Source: Paraflavitalea pollutisoli
GTDB lineage: Bacteria > Bacteroidota > Bacteroidia > Chitinophagales > Chitinophagaceae
Assembly: GCF_029360705.1 (NCBI RefSeq)
Contig: NZ_JARKMX010000014.1
Location: forward strand, 1-64,000
Direction: 5' to 3'
DNA length: 64,000 bases
The position numbers and the translations under genes were made by a program. Position 1 is the first letter of the stretch; every line of letters begins with the position of its first letter. A model generated the notes under the pieces. That model had not been told where the DNA came from, did not search any database, and was given only the letters and a program-made list of their open reading frames with translations. This document shows positions 22,559 through 31,490 of this stretch, one piece after another.

Positions 22559-24214
22559 CTATCGTTCTTTGCTGAAATGCAGGTGCATGATATCACCATC
22601 GTTGTAATCGAAGCCCGTAATTCGTCCACGGTGATCGCGTGTGAACAACAAATGCCGGATGAAGGCAGCCTGCGTAACACCATGATCGGGGCCTACCAAC
22701 ACCATATCGGCTTTACCGAGGCGTATATGCTCGATCACCAGTTTACCCTCCTGCAGGGATATCGTAAACCGGCAATCCAGCTCGTCGGAATGATACCGAC
22801 CAACATAATTTTTGAGCGCGGCGCCTGTCGGTGCTGCGCCGGCACTTTGCAGTTCGATCGGCAGTGCCATTGCCGGAGAGATGAGCTGCAAGGTTTCTCC
22901 GGCAAAGCGGTATCGGACAGCCGGCCTGTTCCTGATATAGAATTCGGTGAAGCTGGCAGGCGCGAGCTCATTACTGCCAACATACAAAGCGCCCCGTTGC
23001 CAGCTCACATCAACCCGGTAACCATTGGCAGCAATGTAGGCTCCGGCCAGCTTTCTGACCTTATTGGAATCGGGCAAGGCAGTCCCTGTAGTGGGGCTCT
23101 CCGTTCTAACATTCCCCCCTTGATTGGCCACCGGTGGCAACAACAGGTCCGACATCTCCATGACCTTATTGTAGACGGCATTATCACTACCATTACCAAA
23201 CACGACAAAACCCAGTTGTTGATCGGGATAGGCCAATACGACTGTCCGGTAGCCGGCCAGGCTACCATTGTGGAGCAAACGCCGCCGTCCGTTGACGGTA
23301 TCCACACTGATACCCATTGCATAATAATTGCGTCGGCCATCCTTCAGGGGCTGTGTGGCGGTAAATAGCTGCATTACCTGTTGGGTAGCCCCATCGGGCG
23401 ACCAGTAATGACGTACCCATTTCGACATATCCTGCAGCGACGTAAACAGACCGCCATCACCCAATGTGTATACCTGTTGCCGGGCATTGCGCCATTGACC
23501 GTTGGAAAAGCTATATGAGGGTGCCAGACCAGGCATCAGGGCATACGGGTCGTCGGCAAAGAAACTGTTGGTCATCTGCAATGGCTTAAAGATGACCGAG
23601 TCGGTAAACCGCCGGAACGAGGTACCACTTACATGGGCGACGATCTCGGCCAGCAATACATAGTTGCTGTTCGAATAAGCGTATTTGGTGCCTGGTTCAA
23701 AATTGAGCGAGTGTTGTTGCCGGATGATACGCATACCCAGTTCCTGCGTCAATAACCCACTTCCGCCAAGGCCAAAAAGGTCCATCAGCCTGATATCATC
23801 ACGCAGGCCGCTGGTATGGTGCAACAGGTTCTCCACGGTGACCTTGCTGCCAAGATCCTGCAGCGATGGCACGTAGGTATGAATATCTTCCTCCAACCTG
23901 ATCTTCCCTTCGTTCACCAGGTAAGCCACGGCATATCCTGCAAACTGCTTAGATACCGAACACATGTAGTAAATGCTTTCCGGTGTGCTGGCGAGTCGCT
24001 GCTCGAGCTGGGCCAGTCCAAATCCCTTGGCATATACCAGTTGATCACCCATCACCACACCAGCCACACAACCCGGTATAGGTTGTCGATCCCATTGTGC
24101 AAACAAGCGGTCGATCTTGTCTCGTGTTGAATCCGGCAACGACTGTGCAGTAGTCAGGTTGGCGCTGTACGTCAGTAGTACGATGATCAATAACAGGCGA
24201 ATGATTGGTGGCAT
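22559..24214 (-). CDS. Exported serine hydrolase, class C beta-lactamase fold
   Basis: 551-aa protein starting MPPIIRLLLIIVLLTYSANL, a signal peptide ending near TTAQS. The beta-lactamase / penicillin-binding domain has the SxxK motif in CSVSKQFAGYAVA, the YxN motif in YAYSNSNYVLLAEI and HNGSLAGYRT at the position of the third motif. A C-terminal beta-rich domain of about 170 residues follows. Such proteins are peptidases or esterases of the periplasm or surface, and true beta-lactamase activity is not implied. The frame extends to 24355 without signal-like content, so 24214 is chosen. Confidence 0.85.
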   Translation of the reverse strand: MPPIIRLLLIIVLLTYSANLTTAQSLPDSTRDKIDRLFAQWDRQPIPGCVAGVVMGDQLVYAKGFGLAQLEQRLASTPESIYYMCSVSKQFAGYAVAYLVNEGKIRLEEDIHTYVPSLQDLGSKVTVENLLHHTSGLRDDIRLMDLFGLGGSGLLTQELGMRIIRQQHSLNFEPGTKYAYSNSNYVLLAEIVAHVSGTSFRRFTDSVIFKPLQMTNSFFADDPYALMPGLAPSYSFSNGQWRNARQQVYTLGDGGLFTSLQDMSKWVRHYWSPDGATQQVMQLFTATQPLKDGRRNYYAMGISVDTVNGRRRLLHNGSLAGYRTVVLAYPDQQLGFVVFGNGSDNAVYNKVMEMSDLLLPPVANQGGNVRTESPTTGTALPDSNKVRKLAGAYIAANGYRVDVSWQRGALYVGSNELAPASFTEFYIRNRPAVRYRFAGETLQLISPAMALPIELQSAGAAPTGAALKNYVGRYHSDELDCRFTISLQEGKLVIEHIRLGKADMVLVGPDHGVTQAAFIRHLLFTRDHRGRITGFDYNDGDIMHLHFSKER

Positions 24215-24440
24215 AGTTACAGGTATGGCAATACACAGCCTGCGGCATAGAAGCACGTTCGCCGGCTGGCGCTTGCATGAATAAATGGATGGTGAAATAA
24301 ACAGACCAATGCTGGCTACTACCCTCAAACAGGTAGCTTGCCCGGCATAAACCAAAGGTAGGAAATATTTCGTACGAACAAAATACTAGCGCTAAAATTG
24401 TCCTCCGGACAAGGAATTATGTGGTCAACCGGTTCCACCC

Positions 24441-24480
24441 AAAGAAAAAAAGGGTATCTCTTGTTACAGAGATACCCTTT
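24441..24480 (-). terminator. Strong terminator after the first Gfo/Idh/MocA gene
   Basis: A perfect 12-bp stem AAAGGGTATCTC / GAGATACCCTTT (24449-24460 with 24469-24480) with an 8-nt loop. On the minus strand it is followed by a run of T. It lies 57 nt past the stop at 24537. Confidence 0.8.
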
Positions 24481-24536
24481 GTATCGTTGCTCAACGAATG
24501 GGGTGCTGACAGCCTGCGCTGCAGTCACCGATAGCC

Positions 24537-25976
24537 TTAGAGGCTCAGTTTCCAGCCGTCGCGGTATTCACGCTTAACGAACTGATTCGCTTCGTCGAAG
24601 TTGGTAATCTTCATGTTCTTGGCATCCCACAGGAGTTTCTTGCGGCCAAGGTACTTGTCATCCCATCCTTTACCATTCGGATTTTTCATCAGGTAGCTAC
24701 GGATAGCCAGGTTGGAGATCAGGATGCTTTCGGTAAACGGACCAGCAAACTCGAACGGAGAGCTGGTTTCGCCTTTACCATAACCAGCGATACAGGCGTT
24801 CACCCACTGTACGTAGTGACCTTCTGGTACACGCTTGATGGTTTCTTTCGGCATGGTCTTCTCTTTCATCAGGCGCGTAGGCAGCAAACGGGGGTTGGCG
24901 CCATAACAATCGCACATGATCTTACCTTTCGTACCGATAAAGATGGTACCGCCATCCCAGTTACCCATGGGTTCGTCGGGCAGCAGTTCTTCCGGACGCT
25001 CAGGCAGCAGGCCACCATCGTGCCAGGATACGCGGATCTCGCCTTTACCCTTCTTCTTGGGATATACCAGGTGAACGATGGTAGACGGAGGACAGCTATC
25101 GGGATTGGTGGTATCGTTCCACATTTCTTTCCAGATAGTTGCTACGCTACATTCTACGCTCGTAGGATAGTCGATGGGCAGAATACGGTAAACGGGGTCC
25201 ATGATGTGGCAAGCCATATCACCGAGTGAACCGGTACCGAAGTTCCACCAACCACGCCAGTTGAACGGCAGGTAAGCGGGGTTGTAATCGATCTTCTTGG
25301 CAGGTCCGAGCCACAGATCCCAATCCAGTTCTTTGGGAACTTCAAAAGTACCTGTAGGGGTAGGAACGCCCTGAGGCCATACGGGACGGTTGGTCCAGCA
25401 ATGTACAGTATGTACATCACCGATCATACCAGCGTCGACCATTTCTTTCATTTTACGAACGCCGTCGCCAGAACCACCCTGGTTGCCCATTTGGGTGATC
25501 ACTTTGTATTTCTTAGCGGCTTCGGTCAGCACACGCGCTTCGTAAATATCATGGGTCATGGGCTTTTGGCAGTATACGTGCTTGCCCAGTTGCATGGCAG
25601 CCAGTGCTGCTACCGCGTGTGTGTTATCAGGTGTGGAGACGGAAACGGCATCGATATTGTTCTTCTCCTTTTCCAGCATCTCACGGAAATCTCTGTAATA
25701 GTTCGCCTTGGAAAAACGCTCACGCGATTTCTTGGCCGAACGGTCGTCAACGTCGCAAAGAGCTACGATGTCGGCATTGGGGCTCTTGGCAAACTCAGCC
25801 AGATCGCTTTGGCCTTTACCACCTACGCCAATACCGGCAATGCGCAGTTTATCACTGGGGGCGATGAAGCCTCTACCCAATACGTGGCGTGGCACGATGA
25901 AAAAACCTGCAGCCGCCAGCGAGGAATTGCGGATAAAATCGCGGCGGGTTGGTTGATTCGTTTGTTTCTTTTTCAT
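24537..25976 (-). CDS. Tat-exported Gfo/Idh/MocA family oxidoreductase (copy 1)
   Basis: 479-aa protein. A twin-arginine signal (TRRDFIRNSSLAAAGFFIVP) precedes an NAD(P)-binding Rossmann domain (LRIAGIGVGGKGQSDLAEF), the substrate-domain motif GKHVYCQKPMTHDIYEA with the conserved Lys in the EKP-like position (QKP here), and a C-terminal alpha/beta domain. Relatives act on sugars or inositols with a tightly held cofactor, and export with bound nucleotide fits the Tat route. The second copy lies 224 nt upstream with the same orientation. The substrate is unknown. Confidence 0.9.
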   Translation of the reverse strand: MKKKQTNQPTRRDFIRNSSLAAAGFFIVPRHVLGRGFIAPSDKLRIAGIGVGGKGQSDLAEFAKSPNADIVALCDVDDRSAKKSRERFSKANYYRDFREMLEKEKNNIDAVSVSTPDNTHAVAALAAMQLGKHVYCQKPMTHDIYEARVLTEAAKKYKVITQMGNQGGSGDGVRKMKEMVDAGMIGDVHTVHCWTNRPVWPQGVPTPTGTFEVPKELDWDLWLGPAKKIDYNPAYLPFNWRGWWNFGTGSLGDMACHIMDPVYRILPIDYPTSVECSVATIWKEMWNDTTNPDSCPPSTIVHLVYPKKKGKGEIRVSWHDGGLLPERPEELLPDEPMGNWDGGTIFIGTKGKIMCDCYGANPRLLPTRLMKEKTMPKETIKRVPEGHYVQWVNACIAGYGKGETSSPFEFAGPFTESILISNLAIRSYLMKNPNGKGWDDKYLGRKKLLWDAKNMKITNFDEANQFVKREYRDGWKLSL

Positions 25977-26200
25977 GCTGACAAACTTGGTTTTTAATTT
26001 AATATGTTAGGGAACAGCAGTGGAATAACGATTTAGCAGCCAAATTACAGGAAACCGCCCATTCCCCGAAAATATTTTTTATCGTTGGTGATTAATTATT
26101 CATGAATTCGCAAACAAGTACCCTAAGTGTTGAAAAACCACTAATTAGGCGGCGAAAAAGTACGATAAGACAATGTTTTGGTACTTTTTAGGCCTTCCTC

Positions 26201-27637
26201 CTACAACTCCAGCTTCCAGTTGCCGCGGTATTGCCGCTTGATAAACTGGTTGGCTGGCTCGAAATTGGTCACTTTCATATTTTCACCGTCCCACAGCAGC
26301 TTTTTACGGCCAATGAACTTCTTATTGCCTTTTGCATCCGGTTCGCTGTAATAGAAGCTACGCACGCCCAGGTTGCCCATGAGCACGGTTTCCACCAGCG
26401 GTCCTGCCATTTCAAACGGCGAACTGGTGTACGCGCCATGCCCTTGCTTGCAGGCATTGGTCCACTGCGTCTGGTGACCTTCCGGACCACCGGGCACAAA
26501 AGGCCTGTCGGGCTTGGGCAGTTTGGCGGGATTGAATTTATTGGCTGGGAGCAGCTTGGCATTGTCACCAAAAATACCCGTCACGATCTTACCCTTCGTA
26601 CCCTCGAAAAGCACACCGCCACCGTCATCGCCAAAAGGCTCATCAGCGCCCAGCTCATCCGGACGGCGGGGCATGATGCCCCCATCGGTCCAGATCATCT
26701 CCACCGGCACCATTTTACCGCGGGCCGGGAACATGATATGTGTTTTGGAAGAAAGCGGATAACTATCGGTATTGAAAGCTTCCTGGAAGAAGCCCGTCCA
26801 GGTGCGGGTAACACTCGACTCCACCGAGATCGGGTATTTCAGGCGCAGGGCACGATACGGCACATCGATGAAGTGGCAACCCATATCACCGAGTGAACCT
26901 GTACCAAAATCAACCCAACCACGCCAGGTGGCCGGGATATAGGCGGGGTTAAACTCGCGGAAAGGTGCGGTGCCCAACCAGAGATCCCAATCTACTTCGT
27001 TCGGTACCGCAAACTGGCCCTTGGGCGTTGGTATGCCCTGTGGCCAGGTAGGCCGGTTGGTCCACACATGCACGGTATGCACATTACCGATTACGCCTCC
27101 CTGCACCCAGGCTTCCACATGACGGGTACCGTCGCTGCTGCTGCCCTGGTTGCCCATTTGGGTAACGACCTTATATTTCTCCGCGGCCTGTGTGAGTATA
27201 CGGGCCTCATAAATATCATGCGTCAGAGGTTTCTCTACATATACGTGTTTGCCCAATTGCATACACGCCAGCGTCATCACGGCATGCATGTGGTCAGGTG
27301 TACTGATCATAACGGCATCGATGCCCTTGCCTTCTTTATCCAGCATTTCGCGGAAGTCGCGGTAATAAGAAGCCTTGGGATGTTTCTTGCGGGAGTCGGC
27401 CGCCTGGCGATCATCTACATCACATAAGGATACGATGTTCTCGGCACCTTTGTTATACGCGTTGGCAATATTCACGATGCCTTTACCACCGGCACCGATG
27501 GCGGCGATGTTCAGTTTGTCACTGGGCGCAATGAATCCTTTTCCCAATACATGACGGGGTACAATGAAAAAGCCGGCGGCGGCAAGCGAAGAGTTACGGA
27601 TAAATGATCTGCGGGACGGAGACTGGTTCCTTTTCAT
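26201..27637 (-). CDS. Tat-exported Gfo/Idh/MocA family oxidoreductase (copy 2)
   Basis: 478-aa paralogue of the adjacent gene with the same domain order: Tat signal (SRRSFIRNSSLAAAGFFIVP), Rossmann domain (LNIAAIGAGGKGIVNIANAY), GKHVYVEKPLTHDIYEARIL with a canonical EKP motif, and the C-terminal domain ending FIKRQYRGNWKLEL. Copy 1 has QKP in place of EKP, so the active sites differ slightly. The 224-nt gap after this gene, and the terminator only after copy 1, leave open whether both are on one transcript. The ATG at 27637 gives a complete Tat leader. Confidence 0.9.
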   Translation of the reverse strand: MKRNQSPSRRSFIRNSSLAAAGFFIVPRHVLGKGFIAPSDKLNIAAIGAGGKGIVNIANAYNKGAENIVSLCDVDDRQAADSRKKHPKASYYRDFREMLDKEGKGIDAVMISTPDHMHAVMTLACMQLGKHVYVEKPLTHDIYEARILTQAAEKYKVVTQMGNQGSSSDGTRHVEAWVQGGVIGNVHTVHVWTNRPTWPQGIPTPKGQFAVPNEVDWDLWLGTAPFREFNPAYIPATWRGWVDFGTGSLGDMGCHFIDVPYRALRLKYPISVESSVTRTWTGFFQEAFNTDSYPLSSKTHIMFPARGKMVPVEMIWTDGGIMPRRPDELGADEPFGDDGGGVLFEGTKGKIVTGIFGDNAKLLPANKFNPAKLPKPDRPFVPGGPEGHQTQWTNACKQGHGAYTSSPFEMAGPLVETVLMGNLGVRSFYYSEPDAKGNKKFIGRKKLLWDGENMKVTNFEPANQFIKRQYRGNWKLEL

Positions 27638-27708
27638 ATTGCAAATGGTGGTTGGATGATTTGGAATAGCTAAATGGTTACATTTGATGATACTATAAAT
27701 GATATTAG

Positions 27709-28038
27709 ATGATTACCTGGGATGACTTTGAAAAGATCGACTTGCGTGTCGGAACAATTCTGGAAGTTAATGATTTTCCGAAAGCCAAAAAACCTGCCTA
27801 CCAAATTACCGTCGATTTCGGTGAACTGGGTATCAAAAGGTCATCGGCACAGATCACCGTTTTATACTCCAAAGACGAGCTGATCGGCAAACAGGTGGTA
27901 GCCGTTGTCAATTTCCCGCCCCGGCAGATCGCCAATTTCTTCAGCGAATGCCTGATCATGGGTGTTTATACTGATAAAAAAGATGTAGTTTTAATACAAC
28001 CTGAAAGAAAAGTAGACAATGGTTGGAAGATCGGATAG
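27709..28038 (+). CDS. csaA: CsaA-type tRNA-binding domain protein
   Basis: 109-aa protein of the CsaA family, an EMAP-II-like OB fold. Blocks are FEKIDLRVGTILEVNDFPKAKKPAY, LGIKRSSAQIT, LIGKQVVAVVNFPPRQIANFFSE and MGVYTDKKDVVLIQPE. The length is that of the whole family. CsaA forms dimers, binds tRNA and has been described as having chaperone activity in Bacillus. A TACATTTG box at 27679-27686 is a likely -7 element, without a well-placed TTG. The ogt gene begins 5 nt after the stop. Confidence 0.9.
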   Translation: MITWDDFEKIDLRVGTILEVNDFPKAKKPAYQITVDFGELGIKRSSAQITVLYSKDELIGKQVVAVVNFPPRQIANFFSECLIMGVYTDKKDVVLIQPERKVDNGWKIG

Positions 28039-28042
28039 CAAT

Positions 28043-28561
28043 ATGCAAACGATTGAGTTAGTGACCAACTTCACCACATATTATCATTCACCCGTTGGGA
28101 TGCTGCGCATCTCCGGCACTGATCACTACATCAGCGAAGTACATTTCATGAAAGAGGAAGATGGCAAAGCCGCTCAAACCAATCCGGATGCCTTACCTCC
28201 CCTTGCTATTCAGGCCATCGAACAATTGATACAGTACTTCCATGGTGACCGGCGTACTTTCGAACTGCCCCTCAACCAGGATGGTACCGACTTTCAACAA
28301 AAGGTTTGGAATGAACTCGCCAATATTCCATTTGGCAGAACCATCAGCTACCAGGAATTCTCGCGCCGCCTCGGCGATCCCAAAGTAATTCGCGCAGCAG
28401 CGTCCGCGAATGGTAAAAACCATATCGCCATTATCATCCCCTGCCACCGGGTGATTGGCGCCAAAGGCGATCTCGTCGGCTTCGGTGGTGGGCTTGCCCG
28501 CAAAAAATGGTTGCTCAACCACGAGAACAAAGTCGCCCATGGGGTGCAGACGTTGTTTTAA
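28043..28561 (+). CDS. ogt: Methylated-DNA--protein-cysteine methyltransferase
   Basis: 172-aa DNA repair protein that transfers the alkyl group from O6-methylguanine to its own Cys134 in IPCHRVIG, a suicide reaction. Upstream are the helix-turn-helix DNA-binding part (GTDFQQKVWNELANIPFGRTISYQEFSRRLG) and AAASANGKN. Downstream is GDLVGFGGGLARKKWLLNHE. An ATG at 28019 in the same frame overlaps csaA. The ATG at 28043 (MQTIELV) leaves a 4-nt gap and fits the family. It is followed by a strong terminator, so csaA-ogt forms a two-gene unit. Confidence 0.95.
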   Translation: MQTIELVTNFTTYYHSPVGMLRISGTDHYISEVHFMKEEDGKAAQTNPDALPPLAIQAIEQLIQYFHGDRRTFELPLNQDGTDFQQKVWNELANIPFGRTISYQEFSRRLGDPKVIRAAASANGKNHIAIIIPCHRVIGAKGDLVGFGGGLARKKWLLNHENKVAHGVQTLF

Positions 28562-28571
28562 GGAATATTCG

Positions 28572-28597
28572 ACGACGGCCCCTGCCGTCGTTTTTTT
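28572..28597 (+). terminator. Terminator after ogt
   Basis: ACGACGGC (28572-28579) pairs perfectly with GCCGTCGT (28584-28591) across a 4-nt loop and runs into seven T. It ends the csaA-ogt transcript. Confidence 0.85.
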
Positions 28598-28682
28598 GTG
28601 CTATTCTTTCCCCCAACAGCGTTATTTCGCCCGCGCCACCCGCTCTACTTTTGAGGTATCAAAAACGAAAAACAAAAAGTAT

Positions 28683-29504
28683 ATGAGCAAGATCGTTTTC
28701 ATCACAGGCGCCTCCAAAGGCTTTGGTAAATTATGGGCAGAAGCCCTGTTGCAACGCGGTGATAAAGTAGCCGCCACCGCGCGCAACCTCCACGCACTCG
28801 ACGGACTCGTAAAAACCTATGGCGACAACATACTCCCCCTTACGCTCGACGTCAACAACCGCGCGGAGGTTTTCAGCACCGTCGATAAAGTGCAAAAGCA
28901 TTTTGGGCGTATCGACGTATTGATCAACAATGCCGGTTATGGCGTGTTCGGCACCACCGAAGAAACCACGGAAGAACAGGCCAGAACACAAATGGAAACC
29001 AATTTCTTTGGCTCCCTCTGGGTGACACAGGCCGTACTACCCGTACTGCGCCAGCAACAAAGCGGTCACATTATACAGGTATCGAGTTTCCTGGGTCTCA
29101 CCACCATTCCTATGCTGGGGTTGTACAACGCTTCCAAATTTGCCGTTGAAGGTCTGATCGAAACCGTAGGCAGCGAAGTAGCACACCTGGGCATCAAAAC
29201 CACCCTCATCGAACCGAGTGGCTACGCCACCGATTGGGCCGGTGCCTCTGCCACCCAAACCACTGCCGACATCAACGATTACCATCCCGTTCGGGAAGCC
29301 TTTGCCAAATCGGCCGAGCACCCCGATATGTGGGGCAAACCCGAGGCTACCGTAGCGCCCTTGCTGGACGTCATCGATAGCCCCAATCCACCGCAGCGAC
29401 TGCTATTCGGTAAAATTGCCTACCATGGTATGCAACAGGTGTACACCAAGCGCTTAGAAGATATCAATAACTGGAAAGCAGTGAGCATTGCCGCACACGG
29501 CTAA
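28683..29504 (+). CDS. Short-chain dehydrogenase/reductase
   Basis: 273-aa classical SDR. The cofactor motif is TGASKGFGK. The Arg in ATARN following the second strand suggests NADP preference. NNAG is in VLINNAGYGVFG. The catalytic residues are Ser (VSSFLG) and the YNASK pair (LYNASKFAVEGL). The substrate is not predictable. A TACTTTTG box at 28646-28653 is a likely -7 element. The ATG at 28683 starts directly at the cofactor motif. An AraC regulator follows about 105 nt downstream, a common arrangement with SDR genes in this phylum. Confidence 0.92.
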   Translation: MSKIVFITGASKGFGKLWAEALLQRGDKVAATARNLHALDGLVKTYGDNILPLTLDVNNRAEVFSTVDKVQKHFGRIDVLINNAGYGVFGTTEETTEEQARTQMETNFFGSLWVTQAVLPVLRQQQSGHIIQVSSFLGLTTIPMLGLYNASKFAVEGLIETVGSEVAHLGIKTTLIEPSGYATDWAGASATQTTADINDYHPVREAFAKSAEHPDMWGKPEATVAPLLDVIDSPNPPQRLLFGKIAYHGMQQVYTKRLEDINNWKAVSIAAHG

Positions 29505-29537
29505 ACCCTGCGCGCCTATTGTTTGTTACAACTGGAG

Positions 29538-29580
29538 ACGGTGCTGGCAGGCGATGCGCCTGCCGGCACCGTTCTCCTCT
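29538..29580 (+). terminator. Terminator after the SDR gene
   Basis: A 15-bp stem with one G-T wobble (29538-29552 with 29558-29572) around a 5-nt loop, followed by a pyrimidine-rich tail TTCTCCTCTT and not a pure T run. Confidence 0.6.
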
Positions 29581-29610
29581 TATTGACTTGATTGTTATAA
29601 ATTTATAAGC

Positions 29611-30504
29611 ATGAAGCACTACAAAACCCTGGCCGATCTACACAAAGACAATGGCTGGGCAGCTCCAGAGAACCCCATGATCAGCCTGATTGGCTGTCTT
29701 AGTTCCTGTACACTCGGCGACCGTGAGTTTACCGTAGATGCCTATGCCATCGCTTTCAAGAAACTGAAGTCAGGCGTAATAATGTATGGCCGCACTCCCT
29801 ACGACCATACGGATGGTTCGATGTACTTCATGAAGCCTCGCCAGATCATTGAAATGCGCGGACTGGAGTTTGAAGATGCCAGCTTCATGATCTATATCCA
29901 CGAAGATTACCTCAATGGTCATCCTCTGCATACCATCATGCAGCAATATGGTTTCTTTGAGTACGAAGTGAATGAAGCCCTGCACCTGTCGCCCAGGGAA
30001 GAAGCGACCATCTGGGAGTTACGCGATAAGATCGAAACAGAATACAATACCAACCAGGACGAATACAGCCGCGAGATCATCCTGGGGCATATCGCCTCGA
30101 TACTACTATACGCGCAACGCTTTTACAAACGCCAGTTCATCAACCGTACCGAACTGTCGGGCAAAACAGTCACCAAATTCAATACCGCCTTACAACAGTA
30201 TATCAAAGACGGCGGACTGCAAGACAAAGGACTACCTTCTGTCAACTACATGGCTACCCAATTGCATTTATCACCCCGTTACCTCACCGACCTGCTCAAA
30301 CAGGAGACGGGCAAAACAGCGCTCGAACTGATCCACTTATCGCTGATCTCCGAAGCCAAGAACCTGCTGCGGTCGGCCGACCAGGGCGTGGCGGAGATCG
30401 CTTATATGCTTGGCTTCGAGAACAGCTCTTATTTCACGCGGCTGTTCAAAAAACAAACCGGCATGAAGCCCCTGGAATTCCGGAAGGGCGGTCAGTTGAA
30501 CTAG
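29611..30504 (+). CDS. AraC-family transcriptional regulator
   Basis: 297-aa protein. The N-terminal 190 residues form a ligand or dimerisation domain without a recognised signature. The C-terminal 100 residues are the AraC double helix-turn-helix: YMATQLHLSPRYLTDLLKQETGKTA for the first motif and VAEIAYMLGFENSSYFTRLFKKQTGMKPLEFRK for the second. It is likely to control the SDR gene upstream or the SGNH hydrolase gene downstream. A 14-bp AT palindrome (29595-29608) sits just before the start codon. It is separated from the SDR by a terminator-like hairpin. Confidence 0.9.
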   Translation: MKHYKTLADLHKDNGWAAPENPMISLIGCLSSCTLGDREFTVDAYAIAFKKLKSGVIMYGRTPYDHTDGSMYFMKPRQIIEMRGLEFEDASFMIYIHEDYLNGHPLHTIMQQYGFFEYEVNEALHLSPREEATIWELRDKIETEYNTNQDEYSREIILGHIASILLYAQRFYKRQFINRTELSGKTVTKFNTALQQYIKDGGLQDKGLPSVNYMATQLHLSPRYLTDLLKQETGKTALELIHLSLISEAKNLLRSADQGVAEIAYMLGFENSSYFTRLFKKQTGMKPLEFRKGGQLN

Positions 30505-30535
30505 CCCCCCTCACATCATTATGTCGCAAATATTC

Positions 30536-30557
30536 AATGGCAGCCCTGGCTGCCATT
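30536..30557. promoter_or_regulatory. Perfect palindrome upstream of the SGNH hydrolase gene
   Basis: AATGGCAGCC-CT-GGCTGCCATT, two 10-nt arms with 2 nt between, ends one base before a TACTTTTG promoter element at 30559-30566. The position and dyad fit an operator for a dimeric regulator. A terminator for the AraC gene is less likely because no T run follows. Confidence 0.5.
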
Positions 30558-30585
30558 CTACTTTTGTACCAAATGAAAGAGGTAT

Positions 30586-31341
30586 ATGAAAATTCTGGTC
30601 GCGGGCGATAGCATCACACGAGGCACTGTGGGCGCCAGCTACACCAAAGTATTGCAGCAGCGTTTTCCCCACTGGCAGATCAACAATATCGGCCGCAACG
30701 GCGATACCTTGCTGGTCATTACCCAGCGGTTACTCAGGACCCTCAGCGCCGACAACACCTATGATTTTATCGTGCTGCAGGGTGGTTACAACGATATCCT
30801 GCTGCCCTGGTTCGGGCTGCAGAATGCCTGGTTTCGTTTTGCCTACCGGTCACAACTCAAAAAAGGCATCATCCCCATCACCAACCCACATCACTACGAA
30901 GAACACCTGCGCCAAACCATCAAAGCCATCAGCCGCCTGTGTAATGGCAAGATCATCCTCACCACCATTGGCTGTATCAATGAAAACCTCTCTTTCTCCC
31001 TCAATTACCAACGGGAACAATACAACCACTGCGTACGGAATATTGCGCGCTCCGAACCGGTGCTGCTGGCCGACTGTGCCAAAGATTTTGAAGCCCACCT
31101 GAAAAGCAGCCGGCCCAGGCCTTATTTCATCCAGGACTTTGTATCTGTCACTTTTCTCGACCGGCTGATCTCAGCGCTGCCCGGCGGCCCCTGGCTGCTG
31201 AGTAAAAAAAGGAAACTGCAGCTGACAACCGATGGCGTACACCTCAATCATGACGGCGCCTTATTGTACAGCAACGCCATTCGCAGTACCTTGCTGCATA
31301 CAGTGGCGACTTGTCGCATTTGTACAATCCCGGCCCCCTGA
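30586..31341 (+). CDS. SGNH/GDSL hydrolase, cytoplasmic
   Basis: 251-aa SGNH hydrolase: block I ILVAGDSITRGT, block II NNIGRNGDT, block III LQGGYNDIL and block V TTDGVHLNHDGALLY. No signal peptide is present, unlike the SGNH enzyme at 883. Family members are esterases, lipases or sugar deacetylases. The gene follows the AraC gene and has its own TACTTTTG box (30559-30566) with a palindrome immediately upstream, so it may be repressed or activated through that site. Confidence 0.88.
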   Translation: MKILVAGDSITRGTVGASYTKVLQQRFPHWQINNIGRNGDTLLVITQRLLRTLSADNTYDFIVLQGGYNDILLPWFGLQNAWFRFAYRSQLKKGIIPITNPHHYEEHLRQTIKAISRLCNGKIILTTIGCINENLSFSLNYQREQYNHCVRNIARSEPVLLADCAKDFEAHLKSSRPRPYFIQDFVSVTFLDRLISALPGGPWLLSKKRKLQLTTDGVHLNHDGALLYSNAIRSTLLHTVATCRICTIPAP

Positions 31342-31490
31342 TGCCACTTAATTTTGCACCAGATCTCCGATACACTCCACGCGTGTAGCTGATATACCAA
31401 ACCAACTGCCGATGCAGGCAGCGCATGCCCTGGCCAGGATGTGCGCCTTCATCTCATTACCAACATTTATTCATTTTATCAATCAAGTTT

